Assembly: GCA_003427395.1 (NCBI GenBank) | Contig: BFEA01000529.1 | Span: 203,071-264,809, forward strand | Reading direction: 5' to 3' | Length of the DNA stretch: 61,739 nucleotides | Source of the DNA: Chara braunii | Lineage: Eukaryota; Streptophyta; Charophyceae; Charales; Characeae | Part shown: positions 52,331 to 61,739 of the stretch, one piece after another | How positions within the stretch are numbered: the stretch's first letter is position 1 | Layout: each line of letters opens with the position of its first letter | Notes under the pieces: model-generated | The model's database searches: none | What the model was told of the DNA's origin: nothing | What the model saw: the letters and a program-made list of their open reading frames with translations, nothing else | Translations under genes and position numbers: made by a program

Positions 52331-55300
52331 AAGCAATCAAAATAAACATAGCAGTGGGTTGTCCAACTTAGTACAATGTCCATCCTCTGGTTGACCCAGT
52401 CCAACGCATGCATGACCACCTTCCTTTTGCCTTTCCCTCAGATGCAAACCCACTTACAATCTGTTTTCGGTCAAAGAACAAAGATGAAACTGAGTTTGCG
52501 CAACCATTCCTTCACTAAAGTTTGATTTGTGTCATGAAAGTCAAACTCAAAGTCAATATGGGATACACGCAATATATTGTTGCAAGAAATACAGATAAGG
52601 GTGTTAACTGGGTTTATAGAGGGAGATAAAGTTTTACCTCTCAGTTCCCTGCTCCAGAACTTCTCCTGAGTTCTGGCAGAGCTCCTGCAATCGGTGGGCA
52701 GACTTCCCGCATAGTCCTTATATGGTCCTACGAGTTGCAATCCCGCCTGTCGCCTTCCTCTCGTAACCACAAAGCAGACTTAGAGTAAGAAGGGCAAAAT
52801 GAGGGGTTTCAGACTCTCGAGATACAAGGGAGGGACATACTTAACTTGCAGGAGAGGGCCCTGGTATCTTCACACACCTTAGGGTCTCGCAATGATGGCA
52901 AAAATGCACAATAGAGGTGGTCAAATCCTCATCAATGCGCATGTCCATGACTCTCTGACAACCCTCCAAATCGCTGTAATGATCCTTTTTTTTACGTTTG
53001 GCCACTCCTCAACTCACACCGCCTACTTCCAACAATATACTGTACAAGATACCTCTAACTATATGACTCAAAAAAAAAAACGGTTAGCGCAACAACAATG
53101 CAGGGGCGGCGTAACTCATGGCAGAGTCTCAGCAGCAATGCTTCAAGGCATGGCAACCACGGTAAGAAGTATCGCACAACCAGAGCTGCGATTGGTACGG
53201 TAAAGACACGACGCTGGTAGTAGCGAGACACAGGTAGTCACACTCGCCAAGACTCGTGAACAACAACGTTTCAAAGACACCGCAGCAAGCAGCCTTATGT
53301 ACGTCAGATAGTAACGTGCAACGACCTTATTGGTGCATTGCGGTGAATACCGTAGGACAAAAGCATAAAAGTCATCCAACTGCTCCACAAAAACACAATA
53401 ATATAGCGATAGTGGTAACAGTGGAACCCCAGCTACAAGGCATGTAGCAACTGTGGTAGTTCCGAACTGATAGTATCGGTCTCGTTTGCCAGATAGATCA
53501 TCCTGGCAGATCACCTCGTCCTCTTGAGAACGTTCATGAGCCAACACCCATAAAATCCCGAAAGAGCTCTCAATCTGTTAGACCTTGCTACTGCTTCACT
53601 GATCAGTTGTCCAACAGTCCTCCTAAAAAGCCGTTCACGAGAAAGGATCCCTGCGTAGCTAACTAGCAGACTGGGGCCTCGTTCGTTTAGCAGGATCAAA
53701 CTGACAAGTCACTCTACCAACTGAGAATGGTCATTGGAATCATATGTTTGACGCAGGCTAGCGACAACAGGTTCACCAGAAAGCGTACACTGGAAAAAGT
53801 ATAGTCGGGACATCAATACGTACGGCCACACTCAGACCATCCTCAACAATTTCTGATTGATGGGCAGCCTGCTCAACCGGTAAGCCCGTCTTTCTTCCTC
53901 TCCACCTCCTGGCCTTTCCCCATTTTTCTCTCTCGTTCTCTCTCTCTGCTATTATAGTGTTTAACCTCTAATGAATCTGGTCGAAGATCTGACCTGGTGC
54001 ACTCCGTTTTCAACAAAGTCTGAGTGTCGACCGCTTAAGAGCTCGCCACGAGCTCGATCAAAGTCCGACAGTTTGCCAAGTGAGGTGCACCTTGTGGGCA
54101 TCTACAACACATAGAAGGTCTTCTCGAGGAGTAACATGACTGTCATGAATAACAGCGGGGCTTCCCGTTTTCTGATATTGATATGGCGGTATGCAGCACC
54201 CGTGACGACGAACCCGACTCCGACGAGGAATGAGAATTAATATTTCCGACAGAACACAAAAAAAACTCTTCTTTTCAGCCCTGAGCGCAGAGAGACGGCG
54301 GAAGACCATCTCCTTGAGCATCACCGGTCAACAGGTAGGTCTCGTTCTCCTTGTCTCTCTATCCTCTATCACTCCCTAGCTACCTTATCCAAGCACGTAA
54401 TTGAGCTCTCGGTCAGTTTCATGCCACTCTATCAAACGTATGACCTTTTTCTAAAATAAGAACGAATCTTTTGTTAAAATGTAGAAAGATTCATGTCACC
54501 CCTCCGCTTTTTCCTCGTATTAACCACGCAGCTCTTCACTCCTGCATCAATTAAACCGCCGAGAAAACACCTGATCCGACTTCATAGTTCAATTCGTCTT
54601 GTTTTAGAACCCCTATTTTGCATCTTATCTCGCTCGAATCCATCGAGAATCGAGTGAGATACAAATTTTTCACGCCCGTCATTTTTCCCTCTCGACACTC
54701 TCCGCGCACTATTTTTTCTCCACTACCCCTCTTCTACTAAACTCCCTGCCAATCAGACCTTACACACTCGCCCGACCTTAGAATGTTGGGGTAGCTTTTT
54801 CCCTTACCCAAAACCGTCGAGGAACGGACAAGATAGTTACTCCTCCCTCCACCATACCTTCATCTTTAGCTTGTGTGCACCCGACGCGATTATACGCTTA
54901 GGTTCATCCTCCCTCTTTCTTCATTGACTTCGTATCCTCTTCTCTTGCCGCCTCGCCCGCTCATCTCTACCTCCTTCGCATCCCGGTCTTCGGTTTTGCC
55001 ATCCTTCTCTCTTTGTTGTGTTATGTTGTGCGCTGATCCAGATATCTCAAAAGTGTTGACCGGTACTGACGACTTTCCTCCACTTGGCTGCGCTATAACA
55101 CCTGGCTCAACCCGGTATGCCCATCCGCCCCAGCCTCCCTGAGGGAAACATCGGAAAAAGCCAGTTACTCGTTGGCTCACCTGCCCTTTCACCTCTATTC
55201 CCAAGCCCGGCGAACGGTCTGCCCATCAGTGTCGCTGTGCATTTCCACTGACCTCCTACTAGATGCCCTGTCTGAGCAAGCCGCCCCTCTTCCCGAGTTT

Positions 55301-55726
55301 CTAACGACCAACCTCCACACGGACTGTGCTTAGTAGTTGGGAGTGTCGGGTCTGCCGCAGGCCCGAATCGTGATCCTTGGTGGCACGGACCCCAACACAA
55401 CTTTTGGCTAAAGTAACTATTATCCAAATAGGAACTTTGAAGACCAGAGTAGGGTAGGGTTTTCTCCTTATGATCCACAGCTTCCCGCAACATTGTTGCG
55501 GTCTCCCTACTATGTCCTGGGCCGCTCTTTGTTAGTGTCTCCGGGTATGACCCATCCCCTCTCGCCTAACAAGCATGTTCACACTCAAACTTCCTACATC
55601 AGACCACTGGCTGGCGGTCAATGCCCCCGCTAGTTGGCATTTTCGTCGTTCCTCTCGGTCCGTATTCGAAATAGGCAGGATAAACGGGTTTCGCCAGCAT
55701 TCTGAACACAAGGAAACCCAAGCAGC
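52331..55726. other. unassigned region
   Basis: I see no domain, RNA gene or element. At 53100-53450 words such as GCAACAAC, GGCATGGCAACC and GGCATGTAGCAACTG recur loosely. Minus-strand frames at 52471-52770 and 53143-53547 and the frames at 54873-55493 have no recognisable motif. Confidence 0.4.
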
Positions 55727-55798
55727 TTAATAAATAATAATAATAATAATCATAATAATAATAATAATAATAACAATAATAATAATAATAATAATTAA
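55727..55798. repeat. (AAT)n microsatellite
   Basis: AATAATAAT repeat with single C interruptions. Confidence 0.95.
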
Positions 55799-58001
55799 AA
55801 AATTAAGGAAAAGAAAGTCATACAGTGATAGGAAGGGGGAAAAACGAGTTTTACTACTACTGCCTCGACCCTCGCCACGCAACCCCGCGGACTACAAAAC
55901 CACGTGGGTAGCCTCACTGGATCCTCAACCCATCGGTTCCTTCCTGCCGCTTTGATGCTCCTACACTTTTGCTTGCTGGTCTCGATCCCTAAATCCTCTT
56001 GACGAAAGTCTGACACCGTAGCCAATAGTGTTAGGCCTAAGGCTGAGCGTGACACTCGTCGATACCTATACAAGGTGGTACTTCGTGGTGCAAGAACGTA
56101 CTGAAACGTCGCAAAGTCGCGCTTTGGTCGCCCACTAAGTCCATGTTGTCAACCCCCGTGCCTTATCATACGACGTCCCGTCCTTCGTGCGTACGTACAC
56201 GAATCACAATAAAAACTCGGTTGGCATCACGTCGGCTTTACAAATCAACAACAAGAAAAAGACCACACACATCTTAAATTTACGCGCCCACATACTCTTT
56301 GCTCTTAGTCAACCATTCAGTCAGCGTAAACCACATACACAACCACGACTCGCGCGGTGTACTCAGACCCTAAACAGAACTTACTCTTTGTCATTTGCGA
56401 AAACCAGGGCGGATACCCTTGTAAAGGTATTCACACCGACAGCTTACCGGACCATATTAAGCAACGTCCCCGTCGCTCGACAAATTAAAAGTTTTTAATT
56501 CAATCGTAACACAAAATGCTAACGAGAAAGGAACCAATTCGATTAGCCGACAGACTATGGTTCGAGGCTTCCATCATTTCATACCAACACAACTATATGT
56601 TGTCCGGATTCTAACTTGGGTATCCATTGTCCTGACATTAGGACTCCGGTGTACTAGGCATACGTACTAAAACACAAGTTTCAGCGGCCCTCTCGACAAT
56701 CCTTTCCCCTTTGTCCTAAGCAAACGTCGGCTTCTTGTTAACTGTCCCATTTAGTCTCCACCCTGCAAGCAGGGCCATAATTAGGGGCGCAGACCCCAAC
56801 CGAAACCTTTGAAGGTTTTTTTGCCTCCATCCCAACAACTCTCTCAATCAAGTATATATATATATATATTTGTACACAAATTTTATTTTATAGTCTTTCT
56901 GCAGTCTAGCACAGGAAGGTTAGGTCCATATCATGGCCCACCATAATCTGGTTCATCAAGCCGGATCTACGGCCCACAGGGTCGTTATTTTGGCGGTAGT
57001 GCCCTCGATGGTTACACAAAGCTAGTTTTTCTCTTGATAAACTCTCCATCAGGACTACCAAAAAGACTCAATTGAATCGATTTTTATCCCTCCGACATCC
57101 CGCAGAAGTAAAACCCTCCGAGACAGTCACACCTTTTAAGTCTTTACTCCTTTGGTAAGGCGTGGGCCCGCTGTCAAGTTACGCCGATTAACAACCAACA
57201 TTAGGGGTTGCGCTCTAGGATGAACTTTCACATGACATTTTTAAAACATTTTTTTCTTGAAGATGAGTCTCCAAATGAACAGATAATCACCTTCCCATTT
57301 GAAGGTGTCCCCACCATAAAACCACTCAGCACTTGAGAGACCAACTTGTGGGTCCTCATCACAATACAAAAATAAAACATTCAGCATGGTAAGCGTTCAA
57401 GTCTCAAAGACTTATAAAACCCTTAGGATTCTCAAATCCTTTCACAAAAACAGACTGCACTTCCTCTCCTTTACCCGACCCTATATTATTTGCCCATGAG
57501 CAGACCGCATGAATATACCAAATAGTAGACAACTCACACATAAACACATTTACAAATCACAAAGCACACGAGATGTTTTCTCAGAGAATTCCAACTCAAT
57601 ATACACTCAGGGATAGAGTATCCCACCCAAAACACAAAAATAGGTCTCAGCTCATACACTGGCTCAAGCTGAGTTAAAGCCACTCGCAAAACGGTATAAA
57701 GGTAATCATACTGTCAACAATACGCTCAAAATCAAACGAATCTGATCTACAAGGGTTGAAAAATAGCCTAAGTGTACATACATCGCACAACTGAATCCTA
57801 ACTCCTAAATTACTACTGGAATCCTCAAAGGTAGTCACACGCCGCGAATCTATACAACTAACCAATATAGGTACCGAAATCTAAGAAACAAAAATAAAAG
57901 GAACGCATATTTTCGACTCAGATATGTACACTCTCGATACTGTAACAAAGACTATCACCATATAGGCGAACCAACCCCTACTCACTTATCTCCTCCTGGT
58001 T
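55799..58001. other. unassigned region left of the minus-strand gag remnant
   Basis: Includes a short TA repeat at 56853-56868. If the gag remnant to the right belongs to a complete element, protease and RT should lie here on the minus strand, but I find none of their motifs. Confidence 0.4.
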
Positions 58002-60602
58002 TTGCCTATACAACTGAGGTTTGCCCCCTTCAGCAGGTCGCTTCACTACTCTGCCATGTCTAACAAATATTTTCCCATCTCTCTCGGTGACCTTTCCTGT
58101 TGTGTTGTCCTTAAGAAACTTAGGACACTGCAAGCCTCGATGCTCTCCCCTTTTGTAAAAAACGTAAGACTGGTCACCTGCCCTGCGACCTCTCTTCTTC
58201 CTCTTCTGAGAGTCTGGCGATGGTGGTGTCTATGTAGTCTCTCTGGCCACCCCATGACATTGGGGTATGCTCATAGGCTCCTCATGTCCTGCCTCCGATA
58301 TCTGAGTACCCAGCTCAACCTACACTTCAACTCCCTCTGGCTTGTACTCTGGTGTGTCCAGTCTTTGTGATCTACTCTCATACACATCCACCATCGCAAC
58401 CGTTGTCTCCATTTCATGAGATGCCTCCACCCTCTGCTCGGGTATACTAGGCATGCTCACTCCCTCCTGCATAGTACCGAGTGCCTCAAGGAGTACATCC
58501 ATAGATCCCTCATCGGACCCTTATGCAGGCTCACTGGTAGCCACCTGTGGTCTATCTCCGATTGACACTTGCAAGGACTCTATCGTTGACTTTGAAGACG
58601 CTACAAGATGGGTAGCAAGCTTCGTAGGTACCTTGAATTCAAAGGCATCCTTCTTTACTTCCCTTTTCGCCTTTGCCTCTTCTGGTTCCAGGATGACCCT
58701 CCCAATGGATAGCTCATGGGATGGACTTGCCGCAGGTCGCTATCCAGATAGACCCTGCACTACCTCACCATGGATGACATAGCGACGACTCTCAGTCGAA
58801 TCTACCACCGTGGTAGATGTCTCCCTCTCTATCCATGCCGCCATGTCCTGAAGTTGTCGCCTCATGACTTGTACAATATTCTGAAAGGTATTGGCATGGT
58901 TAGCCATCTATGATCTGAGTTGTCGGACCTCCGCCTCGGCTGCCTCTAAACGCCCTGCTAGGTTTACCTCTCTTGCCTTCTCGCCAGTCAAAGCATCTTC
59001 CAACATTAAGTACCTCTGGAACGAGGTCATAGCCAGAAAACGGATCCTCCGGTTCAAGTTCTCATCCACCACTCTCGCCGTTTTGAGTCATGCTCTCACC
59101 GGTCTTCCCAATCCCTCCGGGTCCTGCTCTCGTGGTGCAGGGTGTCCTCCAACTCTCTGACCCCACTACTCCTCCCTGATCTCAGTGACTCCACATGCCC
59201 TAGGCTGCACATTCTGCGGCTGGTCCGGGAGAGCCTCAGCTGCCTCCAATTCTCCCTCTCTTGCTATATCTCCTCCAGACGCTTACCTGTCTTGGCCCGC
59301 TTCTCCTCAGTCGTCTCTCCTAGAGGCGCTCTCATTCCTGTCTGACGAACTTTCCTTACCGGGACTTCAACCCCTGCCTCTCTCTTCACCTGGGATGACT
59401 CCTGTGGTGGCTCGGTGAGTGCGGACTCTCTAATGTCAGAATGTTTCTGGGCATATGTTGCCAGGTGCCTATCGACAATAGCACGAGCCTCTCTCCTCCA
59501 ATCCGCTTTTTGTTGCTTCATCTCCTCTCTCACCCTAGGTACAAGGGTCATATCTGGAGAGGGTGGTGGGATCTCTTCATACTGATGCTCCTCTCCTGCC
59601 TCATGAGTTTTCTCTGGCGCTGGCTCAGGCCTCTGCTCTGGAGCGGGCGTCTGAGGAGGAGTATCCTCCCCAACCTCAATCGCTGTCTCAGCACGTCGCT
59701 CACCTTGGACCCCTGGCTCTACCTCTCGTCATGGTCTCTGAGCTTCTGTCATCAACGTCTTCTCTGCTGGCTCACCACTCTCATCGGCCGTTTGCAGCAC
59801 CTTGCACTGTGAGACATCCAAATGTACCTCCAGGTTCTGCAGTGGTTCTCCCAGCGGTGTCGTCTCCTCTGTATCTTGTGCACGCGAAGGAGATTCCCGC
59901 AAATCTCCCTCAGTGTAGCGCTGGAATGTTACTGGTCTGAACCCACACTCGAGGTACGCTTCCTGCTCCTGAGTAGGTTCGAGTCATGACATCTCCTCAT
60001 CTCTCCTAGCAATCGCCTTTCGTCCTCATCAAGTTGAGATAGTCTCTCTTGACTCAGGATCTCTTTATCACTTGCTCCTCTGCCTCCTCTAGACCCTGGG
60101 TTGGGGTGGCTCTAGCTCTGGCCGCCGAAACGCCTCTCTCAAATGCACTGTGTAGTCCTCACAGTCTTGAGGTCTATATCGGATCTGCCTGGCCGCTGGC
60201 CTCTCCGCCTTCTTGGTCCATAGTGGTAGCGTTTGTACCCACTCATCCCTCAAAATACCCTGCTCGTGCATGAATCGCTAACAACTCATGCATCCTCATC
60301 TCCACCTCCTGCCAAGTCTGAGCTTCTCTGTGAATCCGTGCGATCAGCTCTTTGAATCGACTTGCTCCTCTTAATCTCTGTATTATCTCTGATACTATCC
60401 ACCCTCTCTGCCTCACATAACCTTGGAACTTGAAGTCATCCAGAAAGAGTTTTATATCCTCATTATCGTATACAAGCGTGCGCTCCGTCCGATAAGACTC
60501 ATGCCGCTCATATCCCCTTGATGCCCCCAATGCTCTTTGCGGTGGTCGTGTCCCCCTTCCTCCTCTCGGCATAGTTGTCTTCGTAAAGTCAGACATGCAC
60601 AA
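58002..60602 (-). pseudogene. gag: gag of a second Ty3-type lineage, decayed
   Basis: Reads from 60602 downward. The N-terminal frame (60602-60243) begins MCMSDFTKTTMPRGGRGTRP and carries YDNEDIKLFLDDFKFQG and IIQRLRGASRFKELIARIHR. A frame change near 60260 leads to GILRDEWVQTLPLWTKKAER and LREAFRRPELEPPQP. Long charged, probably coiled-coil stretches follow (59551-59264; about 59050-58320). Near 58166-58125 is a degenerate zinc knuckle, YVFYKRGEHRGLQC, in which the His and last Cys remain but the first two Cys are Tyr. Several in-frame stops and frame changes are present. From memory, such Gag proteins are abundant in Chara assemblies; that is inference. Confidence 0.65.
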
Positions 60603-60789
60603 CCAGCGAAGGAGACGTCAGACACACAAAGGGGTAAGCAAACAGGCGAATAAAGAAACTCATGTTAAATCAAACACACACATCTTGCCCATCCATTTTA
60701 TCCCTCTCGTTCCCCATGGGACTTGACTATGATACTTGCTATCTGGATGGGACCCAATTATAAGGAGTTTGAGTGTTCATCTCACCTCC
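60603..60789 (-). other. short spacer between integrase end and gag start
   Basis: Only about 190 bases separate the integrase remnant from the start of gag on the same strand. No LTR-like termini, primer-binding site or polypurine tract is obvious. Confidence 0.5.
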
Positions 60790-61600
60790 TTTCGTGCCAC
60801 AAACTTTTTCAATCTCGATCTTCACACCCAGTCCTTCCACCTTGTTTCATTCATCTCCTCAATCTGTAGGCTTCAAATTCTTCACACCGCACAATCCGAT
60901 ATGGCCCTAATCACCGTTTGTCAAACTTTATAAACCATTGTTTTTCTAGGGATGAGTTGTACAGTAGTACGGCATCCCCTACTCCCAAAGGTATCTTTTG
61001 TACACTCGCCAACTGATCCTATCGAGCCTTGTCATCCATACGACTCCTTTCCACCTGGTTAGACGCTTGTTGGATTCTCTCCTGAATGACTCCCACATAC
61101 CATGCCCAAATATCGAGTAATTCCTCAAATGAGAGGTTGGTTCCCAAGTCCTAGCACCTCCAAGTCTTCAGAAAACTCTCAATAGGAAATGTGTCATGCC
61201 TTCCATACCATAATGTGGCTGGTGCGTACTTAGTGGTCCTCTTTACACTGATATTCTCGATAAAGAAAGTTGCCCTTAGGAACCTAGGCCACTGGCTGGG
61301 CCTACCCTCTGTTTACTTAGCAAGGAGATTCATGAGGGTACTATGCCCCCTTTCTACCGGCGCATTTGCTTGGGGATGCAATGCTGTGGTATAATTCGCT
61401 CCACGCCATCATATCCTGACAGCAAAGCTTGCACCTCTAAGCAAGTGAACTATGATCCCCTGTCCATCACGAATTCCTTAAAAAAAGGATAACACAAATA
61501 ATACTCTTCAATGCAACTCACCAAAACTGCTCCGGTCTTCGTATGGATGACTCGGGCATCCACAAAGCCAGTAAGATTATCACGTGCATTGAAGATTAAT
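60790..61600 (-). pseudogene. pol: integrase C-terminal part of Ty3-type element, decayed
   Basis: Reading from 61600 downward: ARDNLTGFVDARVIHTKTGA, then EFVMDRGS with the second catalytic Asp, a stop, FTCLEVQALLSGYD, HPQANAPVERGHSTLMNLLA with the catalytic Glu, PSQWPRFLRATFFIENISVK, APATLWYGRHDTFPIESFLK, and the GPY/F-type module LGPYRIVRCEEFEAYRL. At least five stops interrupt it, several where the family has Trp or Gln. The first catalytic Asp and zinc-binding region are missing; the left of the domain (right in coordinates) is cut by a CT microsatellite at 61667. Confidence 0.85.
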
Positions 61601-61662
61601 TATAGTAATTATCATCAAATGGCATAAACATTGTTGGTCGGTGCGTTGCTCATCCTGTTGAT

Positions 61663-61666
<4 letters not shown>

Positions 61667-61739
<73 letters not shown>
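61667..61739. repeat. (CT)n microsatellite at window edge
   Basis: Pure CT repeat to the last base of the window, with unknown continuation. Confidence 0.98.

Noticed and set aside
53690-53735. Minus-strand text CTCAGTTGGTAGAGTGA resembling a tRNA A box
   Set aside because: No B box (GGTTCGA type) or cloverleaf follows at the right distance, and no SINE tail is visible.

Overview
This window looks like nuclear DNA from a eukaryote with a repeat-rich genome. It is almost entirely decayed transposable elements, satellites and microsatellites, and I found no intact cellular gene. Two things suggest a plant-lineage organism, perhaps a charophyte alga such as Chara. The left retroelement is a Ty3/gypsy chromovirus with an initiator-tRNA-Met-like primer site, and the right-hand gag/integrase fragments resemble retroelement proteins I associate with Chara genomes. 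The lineage call is inference. Three runs of N and two uncut Nextera mate-pair junction adapters mark it as a draft Illumina assembly.

Layout, left to right. 0.6-8.9 kb: a complete but dead Ty3/gypsy element with both LTRs, primer-binding site, gag, protease, RT, RNase H, integrase, chromodomain-like tail and polypurine tract; its gag region holds an artefactual 189-bp duplication around an adapter. 9.0-17.3 kb: short tandem repeats, one nearly full-length U6 snRNA retropseudogene, two more U6-derived pieces, two U2-derived pieces and a second adapter chimera. 18.0-19.3 kb: exon-like remnants of an unknown minus-strand gene. 20.2-23.8 kb: a tandem array whose module carries a U2 snRNA-derived segment and a CT tract. 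24.3-26.8 kb: a decayed Plavaka-like (CMC superfamily) transposase. 27.1-29.5 kb: a GGCGGAGGT minisatellite with a gap. 30.3-43.4 kb: a degenerate 21-bp minisatellite and a 5.8-kb tandem segmental duplication, with long CTACT-type arrays in inverted orientation. 43.4-57.9 kb: mostly unassigned AT-rich sequence, several minisatellites and one gap. 58.0-61.6 kb, minus strand: integrase C-terminal and gag remnants of a second Ty3-type lineage.

Five insertions, one of them present twice through the segmental duplication, form a coherent family of small non-autonomous DNA transposons. Their ends read CTAGG...CCTAG. Two have clear 8-bp target duplications, and a third is exact and has an empty site in the paralogous segment, which supports a hAT-type origin. 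No enzyme for this family is seen here. The most interesting signals are this family with its filled/empty-site pair, the recurrent U6- and U2-derived segments (including U2 pieces built into a repeat module), the Plavaka-like transposase, and the adapter artefacts, which would mislead any gene model laid over them.
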